Shown: in pieces, positions 36,410 to 44,626 of the stretch
How the letters are laid out: the number at the start of each line of letters is the position of its first letter
Numbering within the stretch: the first letter of the stretch is position 1
Assembly: GCF_001424755.1 (NCBI RefSeq)
Contig: NZ_LMRF01000001.1
Coordinates: 708,169-772,168 of the forward strand
Direction: 5' to 3'
DNA from: Marmoricola sp. Leaf446
GTDB taxonomy: Bacteria > Actinomycetota > Actinomycetes > Propionibacteriales > Nocardioidaceae
Length of the DNA: 64,000 nucleotides
Notes under the pieces: model-generated
The model's input: only the letters and a program-made list of their open reading frames with translations
The model's database searches: none
Told to the model about the DNA's origin: nothing
Made by a program: the position numbers and the translations under genes

Positions 36410-37864
36410 TCAGCTCGTCACCGGCGTGATCGGGCCGGTCGGCTCGCCCGGGTCGTCGCTGTCGTCGTCCCGGTGGTCGACCCGGTGGTCGACCCGGTCG
36501 TCGAGGTGGGCTGCCGGGTCCTCGGTCGCGGTCGCGGCCGGGGGCAGGCGGGGCGGGTCCTGGGGTCGACGTACGAGCACGAAGACGGTCCAGGCCACCA
36601 TCAGCCCGGCGAGCACGCCCAGCCCGAGGCGGGGGATGAGCGGCAGCCCGATGCCGATGAAGCCGCCGACCACCCAGGAGAGCTGCAGCATCGTCTCCGA
36701 GCGCGCGAAGGCCGAGGTGCGGTGCCGCTCGGGCACCGAGGTCTGGATCGTCGAGTCGAGCGAGACCTTGCCCATGGCCTGGGCCACTCCCGCGGTGAGG
36801 CCGAGCGCGACCGCCGCCAGCAGGCCGTAGAAGAGCGCGGCCACGACCGACATCGCGGCGTCGGCGAGCAGCGCCACCACCACCGTCAGGGCAGGGGTCA
36901 CCCGTCGGAGCATCGAGCCGAGCCCGATGCCGACGGTGTTGCCGAGCCCGGCGGCGCCGATCACGAGCCCGAGCAGCAGGGTCGCCTTGTCCTCCCAGCC
37001 GGGGAAGGGCTGGTCGCGCAGCAGGAAGGCCATGTACATCGTCAGGAAGCCCGAGAGCATCCGCAGGCCGGCGTTGCACCGCAGCGCGAAGCCGACGTCG
37101 GCGGGGACCTTGAACTTCCGGCTCTCCCCGCCCAGGCTGACGGGGAGCTCGTCGCCCTTCGCGTCGGCCCGGGCCGGGAGCAGGATCGAGAGGATCGTGG
37201 CGCCGGCGAAGACGACGAAGGCGTAGCGCAGCGACCACTGCGCCCCGAAGTACGACGCCCCGCCCGCGAGCGGCGCCGAGATGGCCGCGCCCACGACCCC
37301 GGCCAGGGAGATCCGGCTGTTGGCCTTGACGAGGGTCAGCGAGGCCGGCTGCAGCCGCGGCACCGTGGCGGCCCGGGCGACGCCGTACGCCTTGGAGGAG
37401 ACCAGGACACCGAGCGCCGTGGGATACATCAGCAGCGACTGCGAGGCGACCGCGTCGGCCATCAGCCAGCAGAAGAACGCCCGCAGCGCCATCGTGGCGC
37501 CGATCGCCCACCGGCGGCCGTGGCTGAACCGGTCGAGGAACGGCCCGAGCAGCGGGGCGACCACCGCGAAGGGGAGCATCGTGAGGCCGAGGAACAGCGC
37601 GATCGGGCCGCGGGCCTCGCCGGGCTGGGCGAAGAACAGCGTCCCGGCCAGCGAGATGGCGACCGCGGCGTCGCCCGCGGCGTTGAAGGCGTGCAGCTCG
37701 ATCAGCCGGTAGAGGCCCGAGTCGCCCGCGCCCTCCGCGTGCGAGGCGCGACGCGCCTGGCGCACGGTGTACGACGCGCCGCGGCCGGTCGCCGACCCGG
37801 CGCGCCTGAGGCCCCGCCCGGTCGCCCCGACGAGACGTCGGCTGCGTCCCTCCTCGCCGTCCAT
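36410..37864 (-). CDS. MFS transporter
   Basis: 484-residue major facilitator with about 12 helices (LYRLIELHAFNAAGDAAVAI in TM1; LGPFLDRFSHGRRWAIG as the motif A equivalent). A basic N-terminal tail of about 50 residues and an acidic C-terminal tail carry a short repeat (RVDHRVDHRDD) from a tandem DNA repeat near 36476-36500. No substrate is suggested. The neighbour DUF3027 gene is divergent across about 80 nt. A CAGGAT hexamer 6 nt before the ATG (37871-37876, minus strand) suggests a leaderless transcript. Confidence 0.9.
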   Translation of the reverse strand: MDGEEGRSRRLVGATGRGLRRAGSATGRGASYTVRQARRASHAEGAGDSGLYRLIELHAFNAAGDAAVAISLAGTLFFAQPGEARGPIALFLGLTMLPFAVVAPLLGPFLDRFSHGRRWAIGATMALRAFFCWLMADAVASQSLLMYPTALGVLVSSKAYGVARAATVPRLQPASLTLVKANSRISLAGVVGAAISAPLAGGASYFGAQWSLRYAFVVFAGATILSILLPARADAKGDELPVSLGGESRKFKVPADVGFALRCNAGLRMLSGFLTMYMAFLLRDQPFPGWEDKATLLLGLVIGAAGLGNTVGIGLGSMLRRVTPALTVVVALLADAAMSVVAALFYGLLAAVALGLTAGVAQAMGKVSLDSTIQTSVPERHRTSAFARSETMLQLSWVVGGFIGIGLPLIPRLGLGVLAGLMVAWTVFVLVRRPQDPPRLPPAATATEDPAAHLDDRVDHRVDHRDDDSDDPGEPTGPITPVTS

Positions 37865-37931
37865 GCGCCCATCCTGCCAACAACGGGCGGGGAGCCGGAG
37901 GGCCGGGGAGACACGACCCGGCCCGATGGGG

Positions 37932-37937
37932 GATGAT
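37932..37937 (+). promoter_or_regulatory. -10 element GATGAT upstream of DUF3027 gene
   Basis: GATGAT is followed by 7 nt and a GTG at 37945. It overlaps the in-frame ATG at 37933, so the GTG is the better start if transcription is leaderless. Confidence 0.4.
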
Positions 37938-37944
37938 CGCCGAC

Positions 37945-38718
37945 GTGATGTCCGCAGCCGACCAGGTCCCGTCCGAGGTGTCCTCCGGGAGCCCCTCCGA
38001 GGCCGTCGACACCGCCCGCGCCGCGCTGGTGGAGCAGGTCGGCGCTGACCTCGTCGGCGAGCACCTCGGCACCGAGCCCGAGGGCGACGGCGTCGTCACC
38101 CACCGCTTCGCCTGCCGCCAGCCCGGCTACCGCGGCTGGGTCTGGGCCGTGGTCACCGTGCTCCCCGGCGACGGCCTGCCCGTCACCGTCGACGAGGTCG
38201 TGATGCTGCCCGGCGACGACGCGATCGTGGCGCCGGAGTGGGTGCCCTACCGCGAGCGGATCAAGCCCGGCGACCTCTCGCCCGGCGACCTGCTGCCCGC
38301 CGACGAGGACGACCCCCGGCTGGTCCCGACCTGGCTCGAGGGCGACGCCCCCGACCCCGTCGCGCGCGCCGTCGTGGAGGAGGTCGGCCTCGGCCGGTCC
38401 CGCGTGCTGTCGCTGGAGGGGCGCGACGCCGCCGCCGAGCGGTGGTACGCCGGCGACCAGGGCCCCGAGTCCCCGCTGGCCCAGTCGGCTCCCGGTCGGT
38501 GCGGCGGCTGCGGCTTCCTGGTGCGCCTGACCGGCCCGCTCGCGACGATGTTCGGGGTGTGCGCCAACGAGTACGCCAACGACGACGCCCGCGTGGTTTC
38601 GCTCGACCACGGCTGCGGCGCCCACTCCGAGGCACAGCTGCGACGCAAGCAGCTGCCGCCCCCGCTGCCCGACCACGTGCTCGACACGATCGTCCGCGAC
38701 GACCTCGAGCAGTTCTGA
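37945..38718 (+). CDS. DUF3027 family protein
   Basis: Actinobacterial DUF3027 protein, about 257 residues, function unknown. Recognisable segments: RFACRQPGYRGWVWAVVTV, DEVVMLPGDDAIVAPEWVPY and ERIKPGDLSPGDLLPADEDD. Two cysteine pairs (GRCGGCGF near residue 190, and Cys in MFGVCANEYANDDARVV with HGCGAHSEAQ near 222) suggest a metal site. The start is uncertain: ATG 37933, GTG 37945 or ATG 37948. It converges on the DHFR-like pseudogene 16 nt away. Confidence 0.88.
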   Translation: MMSAADQVPSEVSSGSPSEAVDTARAALVEQVGADLVGEHLGTEPEGDGVVTHRFACRQPGYRGWVWAVVTVLPGDGLPVTVDEVVMLPGDDAIVAPEWVPYRERIKPGDLSPGDLLPADEDDPRLVPTWLEGDAPDPVARAVVEEVGLGRSRVLSLEGRDAAAERWYAGDQGPESPLAQSAPGRCGGCGFLVRLTGPLATMFGVCANEYANDDARVVSLDHGCGAHSEAQLRRKQLPPPLPDHVLDTIVRDDLEQF

Positions 38719-38734
38719 GGCACCGACCGCCGCG

Positions 38735-39274
38735 TCAGTCGGTCCGCGGACCCTTCACGGCGTAGCGCGCCACGAGGAAGTCACCGTTGCGCTCGTGCTC
38801 GAGCAGCTCGAGGTCGAGCCGGCGCGGGAGCAGCGGCCGACCGGCGCCCAGCACGACCGAGGCCACGGAGACCAGCACCTCGTCGAGGCGGCCGAGGTCG
38901 GCGAACTAGCCGGCCAGGTCACCGCCGCCGATGACCCAGACGTCCTTGTCGCCCGCAGACGCGAGGATCTCGTCGAGGTGGTCGGCGAGCGGGCCCGAGA
39001 CGAGGCGCACGCCGTCCCGGCGTACGGGCAGGTCGCGGTGGGTGAGGACCCACACCGGCTGACCGGGGCCCGGGTCCCAGTCGGGCTCGTGCTCCTGCAG
39101 CCACGTGTAGGTCGTCGCGCCCATCACCTGGGCGCCGACGCCCTCCATGAAGCGGTCGAAGTCGCCGAGGCCGCCGGGCTCGTGCCGCTGCTCGAAGAGC
39201 CAGGCGAGCGAGTCGTGCTCGTCGGCCAGGAAGCCGTCGAGGGTGGTGGCGGTGTAGTAGCGGCAGCGGGTCAC
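38735..39274 (-). pseudogene. Dihydrofolate reductase/RibD C-terminal-like gene with one in-frame TAG
   Basis: From the GTG at 39274 the frame reads CRYYTATTLDGFLADEHDSL, GAQVMGATTYTWL and KDVWVIGGGDLAG, then meets TAG at 38906-38908, and continues in the same frame FADLGRLDEVLVSVASVVLG, GRPLLPRRLDLELLEHERNG, ending at TGA 38735-38737. Relatives usually have Gln at this place (GGGDLAGQFADAGLLDE-like), so CAG to TAG by one transition explains it. The full frame would give about 179 residues, normal for the family. The start overlaps the DUF2530 stop (GTGA). Broken, recoded or a sequencing error: these cannot be told apart here. Confidence 0.85.
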
Positions 39275-39570
39275 GGCGCGGGGTCCTCGTCGGGGAGCCG
39301 GCCCTGCTTGCGCAGCCGGCGCCGCCGTCGGCAGTGGTCCCAGCCGACCAGGCCCAGGCCGAAGCCGGCGACGCAGGTCCACAGCCACCACAGGTGGCCG
39401 TCCTCCTGGAGCCGGTCGTGGAAGGGCAGCAGCACGAGCAGGCCGAGCAACCACAGCGCGGTGCCGACCTGCATGGTGCGCACGCCGTCGAGGTCGAGGG
39501 GCGCGACGTCGGCGACGATGTAGGTGCGGTTGCCGATCTCGTGGACCACCGGCTGCTCGTCGTCGGGCAC
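39271..39570 (-). CDS. DUF2530 membrane protein
   Basis: 99-residue actinobacterial protein of unknown function with two membrane helices (TALWLLGLLVLLPF near residue 38 and LWWLWTCVAGFGLGLVGW near 60), preceded by the typical PLDLDGVRTMQVG and followed by a basic RRRRRLRKQGR stretch. I chose the GTG at 39570 because TAGATT (39578-39583, minus strand) ends 7 nt before it. The stop overlaps the GTG of the DHFR-like pseudogene, so the two were one operon. Divergent from the purine permease gene. Confidence 0.85.
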   Translation of the reverse strand: MPDDEQPVVHEIGNRTYIVADVAPLDLDGVRTMQVGTALWLLGLLVLLPFHDRLQEDGHLWWLWTCVAGFGLGLVGWDHCRRRRRLRKQGRLPDEDPAP

Positions 39571-39644
39571 GGAGGTCAATCTAGCCGTCCCACGTGGGGG
39601 GCTGGGAGACACGGTGGTGGTCCGCGGGTGGTTCGATACCGCCC

Positions 39645-41075
39645 GTGGACACCTTCTTCAAGATCACCGAGCGCGGCTCGACCGTCGCGCGCGAGGTGCG
39701 CGGCGGCATCGTCACCTTCTTCACGATGGCCTACATCATCGTGCTCAACCCCCTGATCCTCGGCTTCGCGCCCGACGCCAGCGGCGGCTTCCTCGGCGGG
39801 GTGGAGCCCCCGGGCAACCTGCCCATGATCGCGGCCGGCACCGCGCTCGTGGCCGGCGTGATGACGATCGCGATGGGCGTGGTGGCCAACTTCCCGCTGG
39901 CGCTGGCCACCGGCCTGGGTCTCAACGCCTTCGTCGCCTTCGCGATCGCCTCCCAGATGACGTGGGCCGACGCGATGGGCCTGGTGGTCCTCGAGGGCCT
40001 CGTCATCCTGGTGCTGGTGCTGACCGGGTTCCGCGAGGCGGTCTTCCACGCGGTGCCCGCCCAGCTCAAGATCGCCATCTCGGTCGGCATCGGCCTGTTC
40101 ATCGCCCTGATCGGCTTCGTCGACGCGGGCTTCGTGCGCCGCATCCCCGACGCCGCCAACACCACCGTGCCCGTGCAGCTCGGCCCGGGTGGTCAGCTGC
40201 AGGGCTGGCCGGTCCTGGTGTTCTGCCTCGGCCTGGTGCTGGTCGTCGCCCTGTGGGTGCTGCGCGTCAAGGGCGCGATCCTGGTCTCGATCCTCGTCAC
40301 CACCGTCGTGGCCATCGTGGCCGAGGCGATCGGCGGCTTCGGCCAGGGCAGCGCCGACGAGCCGACCGGGTGGGCCCTCACGGTGCCGTCGTTCCCGAGC
40401 AACGTCTTCGACGCCCCCGACTTCGGCACGCTCGGCCAGTTCAACCTGCTCGGCTCCTTCGCCGAGGTCGGCGTCGTCGCCGCCATCCTGCTGGTCTTCA
40501 CCCTGATGCTCGCCGACTTCTTCGACACCATGGGCACGATGACCGCCATCGGCGCCGAGGCCGGGCTGCTCGACGCCGAGGGCGCCCCGCCCCGCACGCG
40601 CCGCATCCTCGTCGTCGACTCCGTGGCCGCGGCCGCGGGCGGCGCGGCCGGCGTCTCGTCCAACACCTCCTACATCGAGTCGGCCTCCGGCGTGGGGGAG
40701 GGGGCCCGCACCGGCCTCGCCTCGGTCGTGACCGGCATCTGCTTCCTGCTGGCGATCTTCCTGGCGCCGCTGGTCGCGGTGATCCCCAGCGAGGCGGCCG
40801 TCCCGGCGCTCGTGCTCGTCGGCTTCCTGATGATGCAGCAGGTCAAGGGCATCGACTGGGACGACGTCGAGATCGCCATCCCGGCGTTCCTCACGATCGT
40901 GCTGATGCCGTTCACCTACTCGATCACCGTCGGCATCGGCGCCGGTTTCCTGGCCTACGTGCTGATCAAGGTGGTCAAGGGCAAGATCGCCCAGGTGCAC
41001 CCGCTGCTGTGGGTCATCGCGGTCCTGTTCGTGGCGTACTTCGCGATCAACCCGCTCACCGCGCTGCTGACCTGA
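39645..41075 (+). CDS. NCS2-family nucleobase permease (AzgA/PbuG-like)
   Basis: Proton-linked uptake of hypoxanthine, guanine or adenine across the membrane is the likely role. 476 residues, 12-14 helices. Family segments: REVRGGIVTFFTMAYIIVLN, LATGLGLNAFVAFA, DFFDTMGTMTAIGAEAGLLD and SSNTSYIESASGVGEGARTG. GTG start at 39645. It is followed by an unusually large palindrome (41102-41191) before the MarR operon. Confidence 0.93.
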   Translation: MDTFFKITERGSTVAREVRGGIVTFFTMAYIIVLNPLILGFAPDASGGFLGGVEPPGNLPMIAAGTALVAGVMTIAMGVVANFPLALATGLGLNAFVAFAIASQMTWADAMGLVVLEGLVILVLVLTGFREAVFHAVPAQLKIAISVGIGLFIALIGFVDAGFVRRIPDAANTTVPVQLGPGGQLQGWPVLVFCLGLVLVVALWVLRVKGAILVSILVTTVVAIVAEAIGGFGQGSADEPTGWALTVPSFPSNVFDAPDFGTLGQFNLLGSFAEVGVVAAILLVFTLMLADFFDTMGTMTAIGAEAGLLDAEGAPPRTRRILVVDSVAAAAGGAAGVSSNTSYIESASGVGEGARTGLASVVTGICFLLAIFLAPLVAVIPSEAAVPALVLVGFLMMQQVKGIDWDDVEIAIPAFLTIVLMPFTYSITVGIGAGFLAYVLIKVVKGKIAQVHPLLWVIAVLFVAYFAINPLTALLT

Positions 41076-41101
41076 CGCCGTGGGGCGCCGGCCGCGGACA
41101 C

Positions 41102-41191
41102 CGGTTTCCCAGGTGATGAACCCGAACTGCCTCCTCACACACGGTGCGACGTGTGTGAGGAGGCAGTTTTCCTTCATCACCTGGGAAACCG
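41102..41191. repeat. 90-nt two-tier perfect inverted repeat
   Basis: Outer arms 41102-41120 and 41173-41191 are perfectly complementary over 19 bp (CGGTTTCCCAGGTGATGAA on the left). Inner arms 41125-41143 and 41150-41168 are also perfect over 19 bp (AACTGCCTCCTCACACACG on the left). A 4x4 internal loop (CCCG/TTCC) separates the tiers and the apical loop is 6 nt. It lies 27 nt after the permease stop and 68 nt before marR, and is less G/C-dominated than the window. It could be a terminator, but it is larger and more exact than that role needs. Confidence 0.85.
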
Positions 41192-41227
41192 CCGCCGCGG
41201 CGGCGGGATCGGTGCGCTCCAGAAATA

Positions 41228-41255
41228 CTTAGCACGGGTAATGAGTTACGCTAAG
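41228..41255. promoter_or_regulatory. Promoter and operator of the marR-MFS operon
   Basis: CTTAGC (41228-41233) and GCTAAG (41250-41255) form an inverted repeat in a locally AT-rich stretch. TACGCT at 41247-41252 overlaps it as a -10, 7 nt before the marR ATG. A MarR dimer bound here would block a leaderless transcript, suggesting autoregulation. Confidence 0.6.
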
Positions 41256-41259
41256 CAAC

Positions 41260-41709
41260 ATGACCCCGACCGTGCAGTCCGCCTCGCGCACCGACTCCGG
41301 GCTCGCCAGCGAGCTCCGGCTGTCGGTGATGCGCCTGTCCCGGCGGCTGCGTGGGGAGCGGGAGCCGGGCAACACGCTCAGCGTCGCGGCGCTGAGCGCG
41401 CTCGGCATCCTGTTCCGCGAGGGGGAGTGCACCGTCGGTGCGCTGGCCGCCCACGAGCGGGTGCAGCCACCGTCGATGACGCGCACCGTCAACCACCTGG
41501 TCGAGGACGGGTACGCCGCCCGGCGACCCTCGCAGACCGACGGCCGCGCCACCCTGGTCGACCTGACCGACCGCGGCCGCGAGGTGCTGCTGGCCGACCG
41601 CCGGCGACGTGACGCCTGGCTGGCCCAGCGGCTGCGCGACCTGACCCCCGACGAACGCGCCCTGCTCCGGCAGGTCGCCCCGCTGCTGCAGAGATTGGCC
41701 ACCAGTTGA
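41260..41709 (+). CDS. MarR-family transcriptional regulator
   Basis: 149-residue winged-helix regulator. The DNA-binding segment is GECTVGALAAHERVQPPSMT (residues about 52-72) with the wing RRPSQTDGRATLVDLTDRG near 84-103. It heads a two-gene operon with the MFS gene, which starts at an overlapping TTG. An inverted repeat spans its promoter. Likely represses its own operon and responds to a small molecule exported by the pump. Confidence 0.93.
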   Translation: MTPTVQSASRTDSGLASELRLSVMRLSRRLRGEREPGNTLSVAALSALGILFREGECTVGALAAHERVQPPSMTRTVNHLVEDGYAARRPSQTDGRATLVDLTDRGREVLLADRRRRDAWLAQRLRDLTPDERALLRQVAPLLQRLATS

Positions 41710-42977
41710 GCCCCACCTTCCGTGCCCTCCACAACCCCAACTATCGGCTCTACGCCGCTGGTGGGGTCGTCTCCAACACCGGGACGTGGATGCAGCGGGT
41801 GGCGCAGGACTGGCTGGTCGTGCTGCTCGCGACCAACGACGGGGTCGCGCTGGGCATCACCACGGGGCTGCAGTTCCTGCCCGCGCTGCTGCTCTCGCCG
41901 TACGCCGGCCTGATCGCCGACCGGATGCCCAAGCTGCGGCTGCTCAAGATCACCCAGACCGTGATGGCCCTGACCGCGCTGGTGCTGGGCGTCCTGGCCG
42001 TGACCGGCACCGTCGAGGTCTGGCACGTCTACGTTTTGGCGTTCGTCTTCGGCACCGGCTCGGCCTTCGACGCCCCCGCCCGGCAGAGCTTCGTCAGCGA
42101 GATGGTCGGGCCCGACGACCTCAGCAACGCGGTCGGCCTCAACTCCGCGTCGTTCAACGCCGCGCGGATGATGGGCCCGGCCCTGGCCGGCGTGCTGATC
42201 GCGGCCTTCGGCGGTGGCGTCACCGCCACCGGCTGGGTGATCGTCATCAACGGCCTCAGCTACGGCGCGGTGCTGCTGGCGCTGGGTCGGATGCGCTCCT
42301 CCCAGCTGCTCACCACGGTGCCCGAGGAGCGCCACAAGGGCATGATCCGCGACGCCGTGCGCTACCTGCGCGGCCGTCCCGACCTGCTGCTGGTGCTGAG
42401 CGTGGTCGGCTTCGCCGGCACCTTCGGGCTCAACTTCCAGATGACCTCGGCGCTGATGGCCACCCAGGTCTTCGACAAGGGCGCCACGGAGTACGGACTG
42501 CTCGGCTCCATCATGGCCATCGGCTCGCTCAGCGGTGCGCTGCTCGCGGCCCGCCGCGTCCGGGTGCGGCTGCGGCTGGTGGTGGGCGCGGCCGTGATGT
42601 TCGGGGTCGTCGAGATCGCGGCCGGGCTGATGCCGACCTACTGGGCGTACGCCGCGATCGTGCCGCTGCTGGGCCTCTCGGCGCTGACCATGATCACCGC
42701 CGCGAACACCACCATGCAGCTGGCCACCGCGCCGCACCTGCGCGGCCGGGTGATGGCGCTCTACCTGATGGTCTTCATGGGCGGCACCCCGATCGGCTCG
42801 CCCTTCATCGGCTGGCTCGGGGAGACCTTCGGGGCCCGCTGGACGCTCGTCGGCGGGGGCGGGCTGACCCTGCTCGGCGTGCTGGTCTCGGTGGCGCTGT
42901 TCGCCCGCAGCCGGCACCTGCTCGGGGAGCGGGTCGTCACCACCGACCCGGTCCGCGCGGTCGCCGTCGCCTCCTGA
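41706..42977 (+). CDS. MFS transporter with TTG start, MarR operon
   Basis: 423-residue facilitator of the EntS/DHA3 type: RALHNPNYRLYAAGGVVSNT and TWMQRVAQDWLVV in TM1, SAFDAPARQSFVSEMVG between TM4 and TM5 and NAVGLNSASFNAARMMGPAL after it. The only start matching the family N-terminus is TTG at 41706, inside the TTGA overlapping the marR stop. TTG starts are rarer here than GTG and may reduce expression. Probably an efflux pump controlled by the upstream MarR; substrate unknown. Confidence 0.92.
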   Translation: MSPTFRALHNPNYRLYAAGGVVSNTGTWMQRVAQDWLVVLLATNDGVALGITTGLQFLPALLLSPYAGLIADRMPKLRLLKITQTVMALTALVLGVLAVTGTVEVWHVYVLAFVFGTGSAFDAPARQSFVSEMVGPDDLSNAVGLNSASFNAARMMGPALAGVLIAAFGGGVTATGWVIVINGLSYGAVLLALGRMRSSQLLTTVPEERHKGMIRDAVRYLRGRPDLLLVLSVVGFAGTFGLNFQMTSALMATQVFDKGATEYGLLGSIMAIGSLSGALLAARRVRVRLRLVVGAAVMFGVVEIAAGLMPTYWAYAAIVPLLGLSALTMITAANTTMQLATAPHLRGRVMALYLMVFMGGTPIGSPFIGWLGETFGARWTLVGGGGLTLLGVLVSVALFARSRHLLGERVVTTDPVRAVAVAS

Positions 42978-43013
42978 GCAGACCGGCTCGGCCCGACTCG
43001 GCCCGGTCGCGGC

Positions 43014-43019
43014 TACCCT
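43014..43019 (+). promoter_or_regulatory. -10 element TACCCT of the App1-like gene
   Basis: TACCCT is followed by 6 nt and the GTG at 43026, predicting a leaderless transcript. Confidence 0.5.
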
Positions 43020-43025
43020 CGACCG

Positions 43026-44063
43026 GTGGGAGGAGCGCGCGGGATGCTGCGCCGCGTCGAGCGGCGGTGGGACGCCCTGCGGGGCGCCCGGCGGGTGCCG
43101 ACCGAGCTGCGCATCGTCACCTACGTCGCCCACGGCGCCGGTGGCCACGTCGTGGTCCGCGGCCGGGTGGTCGACGACCCGGAGCCCGCCGAGACGCTCG
43201 CCGGCGAGAGCCCGTGGGCGGCCGTGCGGCGCACGGCCCGCGGGTTCCTGACGACCGAGCTGCCCGGCGTACGGCTGCGGGTGGAGGTGGGTGGCGCGAC
43301 CGCCGAGGTGGTCACCGACGCCGACGGCTACCTGCGCGCCGAGCTCGACGGCGCCACGCTGACCTCGCCCTGGACCACCGGGCGGGTGGTGCTGGCGGCG
43401 GCCTACCGCGGGGTCGAGCACGCCGAGGCCGAGGTGCGCGTGCGGACGAGCGACGGGCGGGCCGCGCTCGGCGTGCTGTCCGACGTCGACGACACCGTGC
43501 TGCAGACCGGGGTGCAGCGCACCTGGACGATGCTGCGGCAAACCCTCACCGGCTCGGCGCTGACGCGCACGTCGTTCCCCGGGGCGGCCGAGCTCTACCG
43601 CGGCCTCGCCGGCCCGGACGAGGCCGCCCCGGTCTTCTACGTCAGCTCCAGCCCGTGGAACCTCCACGAGTTCCTGCTGGAGTTCCTGGCCCACCGCGGC
43701 TTCCCCGCCGGGCCGGTGCTGCTGCGCGACCTCGTCACCGGCGGCCACAAGCGCGAGCGCATCGACGAGCTGTTCGGCGTCCACGCCGACCTGCGGTGGG
43801 TCCTGCTGGGCGACTCCGGCGAGCACGACCCCGAGATCTACGCCGAGACGGTCCGTCGTCACCCCGGTCGGGTGCTGGCCGTCTGCATCCGCGAGGTGCG
43901 CCTGGACCCGCGCGACGGCGTCGTGGAGCGCGCGGTGGCCGGGTGGGACCCGAGCGTGCCGCTGGTGCTGGCACCCGACTCGCTCACCATGGCGCGGCGG
44001 CTGGCCGCGCTCGGGCTGGTCGACGAGGCGTGCGTGGCCGCCGTGGCGGCCGCCTCGGACTGA
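43026..44063 (+). CDS. App1-like phosphatidate phosphatase domain protein (DUF2183)
   Basis: 345-residue protein with a beta-rich N-terminal half (YVAHGAGGHVVVRGRVVDDP and VTDADGYLRAELDG) and a C-terminal HAD-like App1 domain carrying the DxDDT motif SDVDDTVLQTG near residue 153, YVSSSPWNLHEFL near 205, GHKRERIDELF near 240 and LLGDSGEHDPEIYAE near 262. Yeast App1 is a Mg-dependent phosphatidate phosphatase; in bacteria the substrate is untested. No signal peptide. GTG start. Confidence 0.9.
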   Translation: MGGARGMLRRVERRWDALRGARRVPTELRIVTYVAHGAGGHVVVRGRVVDDPEPAETLAGESPWAAVRRTARGFLTTELPGVRLRVEVGGATAEVVTDADGYLRAELDGATLTSPWTTGRVVLAAAYRGVEHAEAEVRVRTSDGRAALGVLSDVDDTVLQTGVQRTWTMLRQTLTGSALTRTSFPGAAELYRGLAGPDEAAPVFYVSSSPWNLHEFLLEFLAHRGFPAGPVLLRDLVTGGHKRERIDELFGVHADLRWVLLGDSGEHDPEIYAETVRRHPGRVLAVCIREVRLDPRDGVVERAVAGWDPSVPLVLAPDSLTMARRLAALGLVDEACVAAVAAASD

Positions 44064-44070
44064 GCGCCCC

Positions 44071-44565
44071 TCAGCGCAGGGCCATCGACCCCGACAGCGT
44101 CGGCTTCACCTCGAGCGCCGCGTGCTCGGCGACGCGGGCGTCGATCTGGGCGGCGACCTCCTCGGGCCACGGCGAGGTCAGGCGCGTGCTCATGTCCATG
44201 TGGAGGCAGATCTCCTCCACGACGCAGCTGATCTGCTCGTGGGTGTCGTCGAGCAGGTAGACCACGAGGTGCAGCGCCCGCTCGGAGCGGCCCACCAGCA
44301 GCACCCGCACCGAGACCGTGTCGCCGGTCAGCAGCTCGGCGACGTAGGTCAGGTGGTGCTCGGCGGAGAAGATCGCGAAGCCCTTGTCGGCCCAGTTGGT
44401 GGGGATGCCGACCTCGGTCAGCGCCTCGTCAAGGCCCTCGCTGGCGATCCCGAGGTAGTAGCGGACGTTCATGTGCCCGTTGATGTCCTCGAAGGCGACC
44501 GGCACGGGGCGCTCGCTGTAGGACGGGAGGGCGGCGATCTCGGCGTACGACGGCAGTGTGCTCAC
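44071..44565 (-). CDS. Hotdog-fold thioesterase (4HBT family)
   Basis: 164-residue acyl-CoA thioesterase-like protein. The hotdog core reads DINGHMNVRYYLGIASEGLD (Asn-x-His-Met-Asn pattern near residue 30), FAIFSAEHHLTYVAELLTGD and LHLVVYLLDDTHEQI, as in carnitine/4-hydroxybenzoyl-CoA thioesterases. I chose the GTG at 44565: TACGGT (44573-44578, minus strand) ends 7 nt upstream. Divergent from the micro-ORF at 44627, and convergent with the App1-like gene 7 nt away. Confidence 0.88.
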   Translation of the reverse strand: MSTLPSYAEIAALPSYSERPVPVAFEDINGHMNVRYYLGIASEGLDEALTEVGIPTNWADKGFAIFSAEHHLTYVAELLTGDTVSVRVLLVGRSERALHLVVYLLDDTHEQISCVVEEICLHMDMSTRLTSPWPEEVAAQIDARVAEHAALEVKPTLSGSMALR

Positions 44566-44572
44566 CCGCGCG

Positions 44573-44578
44573 ACCGTA
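44573..44578 (-). promoter_or_regulatory. -10 element TACGGT of leaderless thioesterase gene
   Basis: On the minus strand TACGGT is followed by 7 nt and the GTG at 44565. It decides this start over the ATG at 44628. Confidence 0.5.
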
Positions 44579-44612
44579 CCCCACCGCCGCCGGCCGTCCC
44601 CGTCGCGCGACC

Positions 44613-44618
44613 TAGACT
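44613..44618 (+). promoter_or_regulatory. -10 element TAGACT of the 28-residue micro-ORF
   Basis: TAGACT is followed by 8 nt and the ATG at 44627, the same layout as at about twenty other genes in the window. It is the main reason to believe the micro-ORF. Confidence 0.5.
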
Positions 44619-44626
44619 CCACGACC

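Noticed and set aside
36476-36505. Short tandem repeat GTCGACCCGGTG considered as a CRISPR-like or integration repeat
   Set aside because: Only two to three units, in frame within the MFS gene, encoding a His/Asp tail; no spacers or cas genes.
39576-41180. A 534-codon open frame antisense to the purine permease
   Set aside because: Composition is His/Asp/Gly/Arg-rich as expected from the complement of a GC-rich coding frame, and the sense frame is a clear NCS2 permease.
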